A stretch of DNA of 64,000 nucleotides from an uncultured Muribaculaceae bacterium. Lineage in GTDB: Bacteria; Bacteroidota; Bacteroidia; Bacteroidales; Muribaculaceae. This document shows positions 8,679 to 16,895 of this stretch, in pieces (position 1 is the first letter of the stretch; each line of letters begins with the position of its first letter). The stretch is taken from contig CAKUJD010000003.1 in assembly GCA_934661195.1 (NCBI GenBank), forward strand, positions 62,001 through 126,000. The letters are read 5' to 3'. The notes below the pieces were generated by a model. That model was not told the origin of the DNA. It worked only from the letters and a program-made list of their open reading frames with translations, and did no database searches. Both the position numbers and the translations under genes were made by a program.

Positions 8679-9248
8679 TTATTCGTCGCTGCCGCTGTCC
8701 ATCTTGCGCTCGCACTCCTTGATTAGCTTCTGTATGGCGGCCGCGTCTTCATAGCGTTCGTCGGCCACGGCGCGGTTCAGGCGCTTGCGCAAGTAGGTGA
8801 GGTGCGTGCAGGCCGAGTCGGACTTGAACGAGGTGAGTTCCACCACCTCTCGGGTGGCATAGATGGGCGAACCCGTGCGCAAGGCAAGGGCTATGGCGTC
8901 GCTGGTGCGGCTGTCGAGCTGCACCTCGGTGCCGTCGGCAGCAGCCATGCTCACGTGGGAGTAGTACACACCTTCGCTGAAGCGGTAGATCTCCACCTCG
9001 GTGATACCTATCTGAAATGCATGCATCATGCTCACCATCAAGTCGTGGGTGAGCGGACGCGGCGACTGCACGTGTTCGAGCCAGAACGCTATCGACTGCG
9101 CCTCGGCCACGCCCACCACAATGGGTATGCGGCGCTGGCCGCCGTCCACGGCCAGCAGCAGTGCGTAGGCACCGCTCTGCACTTGGCTGCGCGTGATGCC
9201 CAGCACCGTCAGTCCAATTCTGCCATTGTCCTTGTCGTCGTCGTTCAT
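8679..9248 (-). CDS. Bifunctional nuclease (DUF151/BFN) domain protein
   Basis: This is a 189-residue cytoplasmic protein. Residues about 10-140 match the BFN/DUF151 fold (LTVLGITRSQVQSGAYALLL, RIPIVVGVAEAQSIA, RPLTHDLM and the acidic SRTSDAIALALR). The last 45 residues resemble a UvrB/UvrC interaction motif (LNRAVADERYEDAAAIQKLI). The family has reported DNase and RNase activity in some bacteria and plants; its exact job in Bacteroidales is not known to me. The ATG at 9248 is chosen over an upstream TTG (9278) that would overlap mnmA. The gap to mnmA is 22 bases. Confidence 0.88.
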   Translation of the reverse strand: MNDDDKDNGRIGLTVLGITRSQVQSGAYALLLAVDGGQRRIPIVVGVAEAQSIAFWLEHVQSPRPLTHDLMVSMMHAFQIGITEVEIYRFSEGVYYSHVSMAAADGTEVQLDSRTSDAIALALRTGSPIYATREVVELTSFKSDSACTHLTYLRKRLNRAVADERYEDAAAIQKLIKECERKMDSGSDE

Positions 9249-9270
9249 CGGTTGTAAAGAATTATGCGTT

Positions 9271-10353
9271 CTAATCAATTTTCTGCCCTGTGATCACTCC
9301 GCTGCCGTAGCACAAGTGGCCCGTGGCGTCGTAGATCACGGCAAACTGGCCGGGGGCTATGCCCTGCACATCGGTGTCGCTCTCAAGCGCCCACTCGCTG
9401 CCGCGCAGGTGGGTGAAGCGGGCCTTGAGCATGAGCGGCGTGTGGCGGTTTTTGAACATCACCTCCACAGGGCCGCTCACGCCATCCCATGGGTTGCCCG
9501 AGATGAAGTGCATCTCGTCGAGGTGCATCAGGCGGCCATACTGCTTGGCGGTGCCGTAGCCGTTGCTCACATATATTACGTTGTCGGCCACGTTTTTCTT
9601 CACTACATACCACGGGCCTCCGCTCAGGCCCAAGCCCTTGCGCTGGCCTATGGTGTGAAACCAGTAGCCGTTGTGCTCGCCCAGCTTGCGCCCGGTTTCG
9701 ATTTCAATAATCGGGCCTTTTTTCACGCCCAAGTGGCGGCGTATGAAGTCGTTGTAGTTAATCTGGCCCAGGAAGCATATGCCCTGGCTGTCCTTGCGCT
9801 TGGCGTTGGGCAGGCGCACCTCGGCTGCGATGCGGCGCACCTCGCTCTTGGGCAGGTTGCCAATGGGAAACATCACGTGCTCCAGCTGCTCGTGGGTGAT
9901 TTGCGCCAGAAAGTCGGTCTGGTCCTTGACGGGGTCGACTGCTGTAGCCAGATATTTCACGCCGTCGACCACATCGGTGGTGGCATAGTGGCCGCTGGCC
10001 GTGATGTCGAAGTCCTTGCCCCAGCGCTGCTCAAAGTAGCCGAACTTGATGATGCGGTTGCACATTATGTCGGGGTTGGGCGTGAGGCCGGCCTTGACGG
10101 TGCGCAGGGCGTAGGCCATCACGTTGTCCCAATACTCGCGGTGCAGCGTCACCACGTCGAGGGGCAAGTCGTACTGGCGCGCTATGAGGGTGCACATCTC
10201 AATGTCTTCCTCGGCGGCACAGTCGCCCTCGTCGTCGTCCATGCCTATGCGTATGTAGAACAGGTGCATGTCGTCGTGATGGCCTTCCTCCACAAGCTTG
10301 TGGACCACCACCGCGCTGTCGACGCCTCCTGATATCAATACTGCTATGCTCAT
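9271..10353 (-). CDS. mnmA: tRNA-specific 2-thiouridylase
   Basis: MnmA makes 2-thiouridine at wobble position 34 of tRNAs for Lys, Glu and Gln by ATP-dependent adenylation and sulfur transfer. The 360-residue protein has the PP-loop SGGVDS (residues 8-13), the catalytic cysteines in NPDIMCNR (about 97) and DSQGICFLG (about 198), ASGHYAT, and the C-terminal central and β-barrel domains (FHTIGQRKGLGL). All expected motifs are present. It lies 22 bases upstream of the BFN gene. Confidence 0.97.
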   Translation of the reverse strand: MSIAVLISGGVDSAVVVHKLVEEGHHDDMHLFYIRIGMDDDEGDCAAEEDIEMCTLIARQYDLPLDVVTLHREYWDNVMAYALRTVKAGLTPNPDIMCNRIIKFGYFEQRWGKDFDITASGHYATTDVVDGVKYLATAVDPVKDQTDFLAQITHEQLEHVMFPIGNLPKSEVRRIAAEVRLPNAKRKDSQGICFLGQINYNDFIRRHLGVKKGPIIEIETGRKLGEHNGYWFHTIGQRKGLGLSGGPWYVVKKNVADNVIYVSNGYGTAKQYGRLMHLDEMHFISGNPWDGVSGPVEVMFKNRHTPLMLKARFTHLRGSEWALESDTDVQGIAPGQFAVIYDATGHLCYGSGVITGQKID

Positions 10354-10413
10354 TAAAAAATATTGTAGTTATGATTGATGTGTTGAGTTGATGAATTAAC
10401 GCCGCTCCCGGTT

Positions 10414-10899
10414 TCAGGCCTTGTCGAGCACCGCGCTCTCCTCGTCGCTGCGGTCGGGTGTGAGGTGCAGCGCCAAGAGGTAGTCGAGCGATATTTTGCC
10501 GGGTCCGGCAAGCATCATAAACACGAATATGCCCATAAACATGAGCGGATAGCCGGGCGAGAAGTTAAACAGCTGGTCGGCCGCCGTGCCGCCCGACGAC
10601 AATATCACCTGCTCGGCATGCCACATGAGCACCAGCGACGGCACAAGCGCCACGCGGGTGAGGAAGCCGAGCGTGATGAACACCGCGCACAGGATTTCCA
10701 CCACCACCAGAGCCACGACCCAGCTTTCGGCCGATGGGCCTTGCATCTGCAGCGTGATTTCGTCGATGTGCAGCGACTGCCTTATGGCCAGCTGCAAAAA
10801 CATCACGCCAGTGAACAGGCGCAGAAACAGGCGCGAGAGGTTGCTGTAGGTGTGGCCCGCGCTGTAGAGAAACAGATTTTTAATTGCTTTGGGTACCAT
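10414..10899 (-). CDS. DoxX family membrane protein
   Basis: This is a 161-residue inner-membrane protein with four hydrophobic segments. RLFTGVMFLQLAIRQ, then an extended loop, VEILCAVFITLGFLTRVALVPSL and FMLAGPGKISLDYLL follow the DoxX/DoxD layout. DoxX proteins are linked to quinone or thiol redox chemistry, but no function can be fixed here. The ATG at 10899 (MVPKAIKN) is preferred over the TTG two codons upstream. Neighbours are mnmA (60 bases downstream) and the thioredoxin-like gene (72 bases upstream). Confidence 0.82.
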   Translation of the reverse strand: MVPKAIKNLFLYSAGHTYSNLSRLFLRLFTGVMFLQLAIRQSLHIDEITLQMQGPSAESWVVALVVVEILCAVFITLGFLTRVALVPSLVLMWHAEQVILSSGGTAADQLFNFSPGYPLMFMGIFVFMMLAGPGKISLDYLLALHLTPDRSDEESAVLDKA

Positions 10900-10971
10900 A
10901 TTCAATATGAGATTCTATTAATTCTACGTGACATGTTGCGTTGCATGAGTTCAATCGCCGCTGGTGTCAGA

Positions 10972-11859
10972 CTATCGGTTGAACATGTCTTTCACCTGGT
11001 CGATGCTGATGTTCTTGCCCTGCACACGGTGGTCTTTGTCGAGGATGAACACCGACGGCAGCATGCGTATGTCGAGCACATTGAGCGCGTCGGGATAGTT
11101 GCCCACGGTCCAGTGCTTGGCATAGTCGGCACTCTCCTTGGCCCAGTTGGCGCCGGGACGGCCCACAGTTATATCGTACACCTTGATGCGGCCCGAGGCG
11201 ATGGCTGCGTTGAGGCCGGCATCGGTGCTGAGGCGCAGGCGGGCAAACGAGCCGTCGCTGTCGTCGCGGGTGAACACCAGCAGATAGCTCTGACAGGTGT
11301 CGGCCTTATCGTAAAGTTTGCTCTTGCCGCCGCCAAGGGCGGTGAACTCAAAGTTGGCGATGGGGGCCGTCAGCTTGCTGGCCTCAATGGTCTTCACCTG
11401 GTGGCGGAAGTGGGCGCGCACGTTTTTCTCGGCCCAGGTGGCATCGGCCACCGAGCGCGCAAACGCCAGATACACATCGTCGATTATGGTGGTGGGCTGC
11501 ATGTAGAGCAGCATCTCGGCAGCCTGGGCTATCTTCAGGAAGTTGGACTGGTTGGACTGCGCCTTGAACATGAGGTTGCGCACCGAGGCGAGCGACACAT
11601 TCACATTGGCGTTCATCATTATCTCCAGATAGTCGCGCACGGCGGTAAGCAGCAGGCTGTCGTTCTCGGCCTTGATGGGCTTCGACAGCTCGCAGCCGTC
11701 CCAAAAGCGCTGCACCAGATAGTTGCAGCGGCCCTCAAGGGTCTTGCAGGTGTCGGGGGCCGTGGGATAGGCAAACAGCGTGGACTGCGCACTCGCATCG
11801 AATGCGTGGCCGCCGGCTGTGATGGCCACAAACAGCAAAAGCGTTAATAACTTCTTCAT
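10972..11859 (-). CDS. Exported thioredoxin-fold protein (DUF5106-like)
   Basis: This is a 295-residue protein starting MKKLLTLLLF with a signal peptide cut after about ASAQS. A helical N-terminal half (about 30-155) is followed by a thioredoxin-like half with LYDKADTCQSYLLVF, DALNVLDIRMLPSVFILDKDHRV (cis-Pro loop MLPSVF) and a final helix. This arrangement matches Bacteroidetes DUF5106/TlpA-like proteins. No CxxC is present, so it is probably not a classic disulfide reductase. The start at 11859 is chosen because the longer frame begins with TTG and disrupts the signal peptide. It is divergent from the gene at 12070. Confidence 0.75.
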   Translation of the reverse strand: MKKLLTLLLFVAITAGGHAFDASAQSTLFAYPTAPDTCKTLEGRCNYLVQRFWDGCELSKPIKAENDSLLLTAVRDYLEIMMNANVNVSLASVRNLMFKAQSNQSNFLKIAQAAEMLLYMQPTTIIDDVYLAFARSVADATWAEKNVRAHFRHQVKTIEASKLTAPIANFEFTALGGGKSKLYDKADTCQSYLLVFTRDDSDGSFARLRLSTDAGLNAAIASGRIKVYDITVGRPGANWAKESADYAKHWTVGNYPDALNVLDIRMLPSVFILDKDHRVQGKNISIDQVKDMFNR

Positions 11860-12002
11860 TTTGCGGGTTTTAGCTATACATTTATTCAATCAAATAGTAA
11901 AATTAGTGTTTTTGCGGCATTAGTCAAAATATAAAGCGGCAAAAAGTGAGCATTTCAGCATTTTTTACAAGTTTCACAAGTTGGCGGTGCTGGCCGGCAC
12001 GC

Positions 12003-12033
12003 TTGCACGGCAACGGCATAATTGCTAACTTTG
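12003..12033 (+). promoter_or_regulatory. Promoter of the 12070 membrane-protein gene
   Basis: TTGC (12003-12006) and TAACTTTG (12026-12033) are spaced 19 bases apart, matching the Bacteroidetes promoter. The predicted leader is about 30 nt. Confidence 0.7.
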
Positions 12034-12069
12034 CCATGATGCCGCCACAATAGGCGGAGTGGACTGCAT

Positions 12070-13746
12070 ATGACAAACGACACGGGCAACAAACTGATGA
12101 GATGGGCAGGCACGCGCAGCGCACTGTGGGTGTGGCTGGCCGTGATGGCCGCTGCCGAGGCGCTGCTGTGCCGGCAGGGGCTCTCGGTGCACGACTCTGG
12201 TGTGTATCTGAGCGGATATATGCACTTCGCGTCAGAACCAGAGGTGAACAGCTATCTCGGACAGTGGCTGCTGTCGTATCTGGGCATGGGCTGGCTGTGC
12301 GGCGCGCTCGGCATCAAGTCGTTTTTTGGCCTGCGTCTGGTGCATGTGGCGCTGATGGCGCTGGCGCAGGCTGGCATCTACCGATGGGCCACGCACTCGC
12401 TCGGCATAAGGCCGCAACTGGCTCTGCTGGGGCTGGTGATGGCAGCGCTGTGCCACGTGCAGGGCTACAGCGAGGTGAACTACAACGAGCTTAGCGCACT
12501 GCTGCTGATGGCCGTCACGGCAACACTGACTGGCGGCATACACCGCCAAAAGCCGTGGCAAGTGGCCGCGGCAGGCGCCCTTGTGGCCTTGGCGGTGGCG
12601 GCACGCGTGGTGAACGTGTGGTTTGTGGCGCTGCCGGCAGTGGCTTGGCTGGCCGGTGACCGCCGTGCGGCATGGGGCAGCACATGGCTGGCATGGCTTG
12701 GCGGCGGACTTGCCGGAGCCGCGGCTGTGCTGGCGCTGCTGTGGGCCAGCGGCACACTGAGCGTGGTGGGCATCACGGCACGCACCATGCTGGGCATGGC
12801 CTCGGCCGGGAGCAGCACCCACGGCATCGGCACACTGGTTTTGACGTATGCCGGCGGCATGGGCCACATGGCATTGAGCGGCATAACGCTGATGGCCGCA
12901 GCAGCCGCGGTGGCCGCTGTGATGTGGGGCGTGCGCAGCTGCGGCAAGGCAGCAATGGCCGTGGCTGCGGCAGTGTGCGCCGCAATTGGCGCTGTGACAC
13001 TGTGGCGGCTGAACAGCGGCCCGGTGTGCAACTATGCCATGTTTCTGTCAATGGCGACGCTGGCCGTGATGGCCGTGAGGCTCGGGCAGTCGGGATTGCG
13101 CACAGCGGCGGCGCTGTGGCTGGCGGTGCTGGTGCTGTACCCGCTGGGCAGCGCGGCATCGAATGCCGTCAACGGTCCCTACTTTCTGCACCTTGCCATG
13201 CCACTGGCAGTGGGTGGCATAGCCAGCGGAATTCAGTCGGCCAAAGGGCGGTGGCGCACCACGCTTGCCCGTGCGGCGGCGGTGATGGCTTTGGCTCTGG
13301 CTCTGGCCATGATTAAGCTGAACGCCACCCATGGCCTGTTTCAAGACCAAAAGCGCATGGCATGCCACTATGAGATATGCAGCCCCGCCACGCGCGGCAT
13401 CTACACCAGCGAGGCCAACGCACGGCTGCACAACTGGCTGATTGCACAACTGAGGCCGCATCTGCGCTCTGGCCAATATGCCATATGCAACTTCTCACTG
13501 CCGCTCATAAGCATGCTCGACTGCCGCCCGTATGCCTATGCCGAGAGCGAGTGGGTTGACGACAGCGCGGTGCTGTGCCTCTACATCGACGAGGCGCATA
13601 AGGCCTGTCGCCGTCTGCCTGCATTTATCATCGACTCGCGCCGGCTCAATGCATGCGACGCGGCTGTGATGGCCCACTGCAGGCGTCTGGCCCCCTACTC
13701 CACTGTGTGGAGCAGCGGCCATTACAGCCTGGTTGCGCCCAATTAA
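12070..13746 (+). CDS. Polytopic membrane protein, possible GT-C type glycosyltransferase
   Basis: This is a 558-residue protein with about 10-11 hydrophobic segments between residues 15 and 410 and a soluble C-terminal region of about 140 residues containing several Cys and Tyr. The first extracytoplasmic loop carries VHDSGVYLSGYMHF, an acidic residue next to aromatic residues as seen in GT-C membrane glycosyltransferases of the mannosyltransferase type, but similarity is too weak for assignment. It is very rich in Ala, Leu and Met and stands alone on the plus strand with its own promoter. It could act in lipid-linked sugar transfer; this is inference. Confidence 0.65.
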   Translation: MTNDTGNKLMRWAGTRSALWVWLAVMAAAEALLCRQGLSVHDSGVYLSGYMHFASEPEVNSYLGQWLLSYLGMGWLCGALGIKSFFGLRLVHVALMALAQAGIYRWATHSLGIRPQLALLGLVMAALCHVQGYSEVNYNELSALLLMAVTATLTGGIHRQKPWQVAAAGALVALAVAARVVNVWFVALPAVAWLAGDRRAAWGSTWLAWLGGGLAGAAAVLALLWASGTLSVVGITARTMLGMASAGSSTHGIGTLVLTYAGGMGHMALSGITLMAAAAAVAAVMWGVRSCGKAAMAVAAAVCAAIGAVTLWRLNSGPVCNYAMFLSMATLAVMAVRLGQSGLRTAAALWLAVLVLYPLGSAASNAVNGPYFLHLAMPLAVGGIASGIQSAKGRWRTTLARAAAVMALALALAMIKLNATHGLFQDQKRMACHYEICSPATRGIYTSEANARLHNWLIAQLRPHLRSGQYAICNFSLPLISMLDCRPYAYAESEWVDDSAVLCLYIDEAHKACRRLPAFIIDSRRLNACDAAVMAHCRRLAPYSTVWSSGHYSLVAPN

Positions 13747-13758
13747 GACTGTGCGGGC

Positions 13759-13789
13759 TTTGACGGCACCGCTTTTTGCGCTACATTTG
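13759..13789 (+). promoter_or_regulatory. Promoter of the 13822-14777 two-gene unit
   Basis: TTTG (13759-13762) and TACATTTG (13782-13789) are spaced 19 bases apart, a near-perfect Bacteroidetes promoter, giving a leader of about 27 nt before the 80-residue gene. Confidence 0.82.
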
Positions 13790-13821
13790 CAAAAAGAAGA
13801 CAGACAACGCGTTTTTTTCTC

Positions 13822-14064
13822 ATGACTATATTTGAGGTTACTTTCAGCTACTTTAGCGATGGCGAAAGCGGCAACGACAAGTTCAGCTTCTCCGACCACG
13901 ACGAGGCTCAGGCAAAGTTTGACGAGCACCGCGCGGCAATTGAGCAGGAATTTGGCGGTTGCACCAACACCGACCGCATCGATGAAACCGACACTTTTGG
14001 CATTATGGACCGCGACTGCGGTTCGTGGGCAAGAGTGTGCATCACCAACCACCAACGAAACTGA
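13822..14064 (+). CDS. Small acidic protein of unknown function
   Basis: This is an 80-residue protein, MTIFEVTFSYF to ITNHQRN, with no signal peptide or membrane segment. It is rich in Asp, Glu, Phe and Gly and has two cysteines. A strong promoter lies 33 bases upstream and the start codon of the outer-membrane barrel gene follows 5 bases after its stop, so it is the first gene of a two-gene unit. No family was recognised. Coding is supported by the promoter spacing and tight linkage; function is unknown. Confidence 0.65.
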   Translation: MTIFEVTFSYFSDGESGNDKFSFSDHDEAQAKFDEHRAAIEQEFGGCTNTDRIDETDTFGIMDRDCGSWARVCITNHQRN

Positions 14065-14069
14065 GCATT

Positions 14070-14777
14070 ATGACACCCCAACTGAAGCATACCATCGCCG
14101 CAGCCATCCTTGCCGCGGCAGCAATAGCCCCCTCCGCAGCCATGGCCGGCGGCAAACCGGCCGATCCCGACGACCGCTTCCGCCACTGGAGCGTGGAGGC
14201 CAGCGGCCTGCTGGGCAGCGACGTGTGGGGAGCTGGAGCGGCTGCCAACTACCACCTGAACCCCTATGCGGGAGCGGGTGTGGGTCTGATGATATTGGGC
14301 ACCACGAGCGACGACGCTCAGGCCGGCACCATGCCCGGCGGGCAGACCGACTGGGTGGCCGAAACGGGACTCAACAAGGTGGGCGCGCTGCGAGCCGAGT
14401 TGCTTCTTACCACCCCGCGGCTGAAGCTGGGCAGCGACCGCGAATATGGGCTGGCACTGCGAGTGTCGCCCGGAATCGACGTGCCCATTCCAGTGAACCG
14501 CACTGTGACGGTGGGCTACACCCCTCACCAGCCCGGGAGCTATGAGGTGAACCACAGCGACCAAGTGGAGAACCACGGTGGCAAGGCGCTATACGGGCAC
14601 TGCAAGGTGGCCGCACTGCTCACCATCGACCGCCTTGAGCTGAGTGCCGGCTATGAATGGAGCAACTTCGACGTGTATGGCGGCGCGCGCAACATAAGCA
14701 TAGGCGGCACCAAGCTGATAGGCAGCGACCGCAAGACCATCCACGCCGCCTTTGCATCCATCGCCTACAAATTCTGA
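14070..14777 (+). CDS. Predicted outer-membrane β-barrel protein
   Basis: This is a 235-residue protein with a signal peptide (Ala-rich, cut after about AAMA) and alternating β-strands with tight turns (SVEASGLLGSDVWGAGAAANYHL, GAGVGLMIL, LTIDRLELSAGYEWSNFDVYG), ending AAFASIAYKF. The terminal Phe is the usual β-barrel assembly signal. Size fits an 8-10-stranded barrel. The ATG at 14070 is favoured over an upstream GTG because it starts the signal peptide directly. It is probably co-transcribed with the 80-residue gene. Ligand and role are unknown. Confidence 0.78.
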   Translation: MTPQLKHTIAAAILAAAAIAPSAAMAGGKPADPDDRFRHWSVEASGLLGSDVWGAGAAANYHLNPYAGAGVGLMILGTTSDDAQAGTMPGGQTDWVAETGLNKVGALRAELLLTTPRLKLGSDREYGLALRVSPGIDVPIPVNRTVTVGYTPHQPGSYEVNHSDQVENHGGKALYGHCKVAALLTIDRLELSAGYEWSNFDVYGGARNISIGGTKLIGSDRKTIHAAFASIAYKF

Positions 14778-14810
14778 CGGAAGCCGACTGCTGTGTGGCG
14801 CACTGAATTT

Positions 14811-14842
14811 TTAAACGACAATAGAGACAATTGGAGACAATG
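14811..14842 (+). repeat. Dispersed 32-bp repeat, copy A
   Basis: The 32-bp unit starts TTAAACGACAATAGAGACAA and ends GGAGACAATG. It recurs at 61054-61085 and, partly, in both arms of the foldback at 62449-62537. Internally it holds three GACAAT-like units. It lies 34 bases after the outer-membrane barrel gene. Confidence 0.75.
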
Positions 14843-15045
14843 TTTTTACTCTTTTGCGGCATACACACAAAAGCAGAAACTTAGTGGCGGCAGTAGGCTT
14901 TCAGCCCGTGTATACCAGCATTCACTGTGGCTGCATTTACATTACAATGCCTTATTGACAATATCATTATACCATTAGGGATTGTATTTGTGCGGCTAAT
15001 ATCCACATTATTCACTATTGGTCACAACATTAGCACCATTCAATT
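14843..15045. other. AT-rich intergenic stretch with no recognised feature
   Basis: This is the middle of the 417-base gap between the barrel gene and the SGNH hydrolase gene. It holds no credible gene, tRNA or TAnnTTTG promoter. Base composition is much lower in GC than the flanking genes, which fits degraded or acquired DNA. Confidence 0.5.
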
Positions 15046-15144
15046 ACACTTTTCCAATATGGTAATGGGCATTTTAACACACTTTTCCAACGTAGAATAG
15101 GGCGGTTTTATGCACTTCTCCAACATTTAGGGCACAAAAAATCC
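15046..15144. repeat. Three degenerate 33-bp tandem repeats
   Basis: Units begin at 15046, 15079 and 15112. Each begins with a version of ACACTTTTCCAA (third copy GCACTTCTCCAA) and carries a later GGGC, with an exact 33-base period. On the minus strand the core reads TTGGAAAAGTG. Multiple subterminal repeats of this sort occur at ends of IS21-family elements, so this may be a relic; no transposase is present. Confidence 0.6.
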
Positions 15145-15170
15145 CCGGCTGCGGTGGCTGTCGGGGATTT
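15135..15170 (-). terminator. Terminator of the SGNH hydrolase gene
   Basis: Inverted repeat AAATCCCCG (15139-15147) with CGGGGATTT (15162-15170), followed on the minus strand by T6, 25 bases beyond the stop of the gene ending at 15195. Confidence 0.85.
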
Positions 15171-15194
15171 AGTGAGTTGCTTTTATGGATTTTA

Positions 15195-15911
15195 TTACTT
15201 CACGTAAGGCTTCACGGCATCGCGCCACACGAGGTAGGCGGGCCCCATGAGGTGCAGGCCGTCGTTGGTGAACTCGCGGCGCAGCTTGCCTTCGCTGTCG
15301 GCCATGAGCGGGAACAGGTTGATCCAGGTCACGCCCTGGCGCTTGGCCACCTGCTCGAGCGCGGCGTTGGCCTCAACCACCACGTGCTCGCGGCCTGCAA
15401 GCAGCTTGTAGCGGCCAAAGTCATTGTTGATGGGCAGCAGACTTTGCAGGTAGATGCGCGTGCGGGGGCTGTGCGTCTTGATGAGCGTGATGAGCCGTTC
15501 GGTGGCACGGGCAATGCTGTCGCCGCTCACGCCGTGCGAGATGTCGTTGACGCCGCCCATTATGAAGATTTTCTTGGGCTGGCCCTTGAGTATGGGTGCG
15601 AGGCGGTCGATGTAGCCCTGCACAATGTCGCCCACGATGCCGCGGTTTTTGATGTGCGGATTGTCGAGCAGTTCGTTCCACTCGGCGCCGTCGGTGAGGC
15701 TGTTGCCGAGGAACACTATGTCGCTCTTGGTGATGGGCAGCTGGGCAAACAGCGTGGCACGGCGGTAGTAGTAGGCGTCATACTTCCCTGCCGGCGGGGT
15801 TTGCGGTAGCTGCTCCTGCTGCTGGGCAGGGACAGGGGCCGATGAGTTTTGAGCCGTGCACGATGCGGTGGCTGCAAGTGTTATAGCCATAGTCAGCAAT
15901 ATTCGTTTCAT
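15195..15911 (-). CDS. Exported SGNH/GDSL-type esterase
   Basis: This is a 238-residue protein with a signal peptide (MKRILLTMAITLAATASC; the Cys near residue 18 may be a lipobox). SGNH blocks are visible: block I FLGNSLTDG (nucleophile Ser), block II with NRGIVGD, block III GGVND and block V NDGLHL (Asp-His). Such enzymes remove O-acetyl or other ester groups, often from sugars. It lies directly after the terminator of the peptidoglycan-recycling unit, on the same strand, so an O-acetyl-peptidoglycan or sugar esterase role is possible but inferred. The ATG at 15911 begins the signal peptide; upstream codons overlap the preceding terminator. Confidence 0.85.
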   Translation of the reverse strand: MKRILLTMAITLAATASCTAQNSSAPVPAQQQEQLPQTPPAGKYDAYYYRRATLFAQLPITKSDIVFLGNSLTDGAEWNELLDNPHIKNRGIVGDIVQGYIDRLAPILKGQPKKIFIMGGVNDISHGVSGDSIARATERLITLIKTHSPRTRIYLQSLLPINNDFGRYKLLAGREHVVVEANAALEQVAKRQGVTWINLFPLMADSEGKLRREFTNDGLHLMGPAYLVWRDAVKPYVK

Positions 15912-15930
15912 ATGTAAAAAAAGGTTTAAT

Positions 15931-15990
15931 AAAAAAGAGCCTGCGCGGCGGGGGCATCGCATTGATGGGCAACGCGGCCGCGGCAGGCTC
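15931..15990 (-). terminator. Terminator of the murTKQ-containing unit
   Basis: GAGCCTGC (15937-15944) pairs with GCAGGCTC (15983-15990) around an inner GC-rich stem, followed on the minus strand by a T6 run. It begins 30 bases beyond the murQ stop and separates the recycling unit from the SGNH gene. Confidence 0.82.
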
Positions 15991-16019
15991 GATATGAATC
16001 CAAAAAAATGAGCAATATA

Positions 16020-16838
16020 TTACTTCTGGGCGCGGTAGGCGTCGACAGCCTTCTTCACCGAGCCGTGGAGCAGCAGCAGTCGCTTGGCCTCGTCGTATTC
16101 AAGGCCGAGTTCCTCTACCACCATGCGGGTGCCGCGGTCAACGAGTTTTTTGTTGCTGAGCTGCATGTTCACCATCTTGTTGCCCTTCACGCGGCCCATC
16201 TTGATCATGACACTGGTGGAGATCATGTTGCAGATGAGTTTTTGGCCAGTGCCCGACTTCATGCGCGAGCTGCCAGTGACGTATTCGGGGCCGACAATCA
16301 TCTCGATGGCAATATCGGCTGCCTGGCCTGCAGGCGAGTCGGGATTGCTGCTGATGCTGGCGGTGAGGCAGCCGTTGGCGCGAGCCTTCTCGATGGCGCC
16401 GATCACATAGGGGGTGGTGCCCGAGGCGGCGATGCCTATCACGGTGTCCTTGTCGTTGACATTGAAGGCCTGCAGGTCTTTCCAGCCCTGCTCGGTGTCG
16501 TCTTCGGCATTCTCAACGGCGTTGCGCAGAGCGGTGTCGCCGCCGGCTATGATGCCGATGATCCAGCCCGGATCCATGCCGAATGTGGGCGGAATCTCGC
16601 TGGCGTCGAGCACGCCGAGGCGGCCCGATGTGCCTGCGCCCATATAGAAGATGCGGCCGCCACGCTTCATGCGCTCCACAATGCCGTCGACGAGTTTCTC
16701 GATTTGCGGAATTGCCTTCTCCACTGCATCGGGCACCTTGTGATCCTCCTTGTTGATTTCAGTGAGGATCTCGTGTGTCGATTTCAGCTCCAGATTGTCG
16801 TAGAGCGATGACTGCTCGCTAATTTTTACAAATGCCAT
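16020..16838 (-). CDS. murQ: N-acetylmuramic acid 6-phosphate etherase
   Basis: MurQ removes the lactyl ether of MurNAc-6-phosphate in the cytoplasm, giving GlcNAc-6-phosphate and D-lactate. The 272-residue SIS-domain protein shows LKSTHEILTEINKED, the phosphosugar loop GAGTSGR (67-73), LGVLDASE with Glu81 at the catalytic position known for E. coli MurQ, AVENAEDD, ASGTTPYV and SSRMKSGTGQK. Length is slightly short of the usual ~300 residues because the C-terminal helical part is compact. It is the last gene of the unit, 57 bases after the kinase gene. D-lactate released here is the expected substrate of the dehydrogenase encoded at 18981-21773. Confidence 0.96.
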   Translation of the reverse strand: MAFVKISEQSSLYDNLELKSTHEILTEINKEDHKVPDAVEKAIPQIEKLVDGIVERMKRGGRIFYMGAGTSGRLGVLDASEIPPTFGMDPGWIIGIIAGGDTALRNAVENAEDDTEQGWKDLQAFNVNDKDTVIGIAASGTTPYVIGAIEKARANGCLTASISSNPDSPAGQAADIAIEMIVGPEYVTGSSRMKSGTGQKLICNMISTSVMIKMGRVKGNKMVNMQLSNKKLVDRGTRMVVEELGLEYDEAKRLLLLHGSVKKAVDAYRAQK

Positions 16839-16895
16839 AATATGATGTGCTTCTGTTTTTTGTTCTGATTTGATAAAATACTTGATAAACTTGGT

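Noticed and set aside
9193..10332. A 379-codon plus-strand frame opposite mnmA
   Set aside because: mnmA on the other strand has all catalytic motifs; the plus frame has no recognisable family and the His/Val/Ala-rich make-up of a shadow.
15046..15144. Short CRISPR array
   Set aside because: The repeats are contiguous and degenerate with no unique spacers, and no cas gene is nearby.
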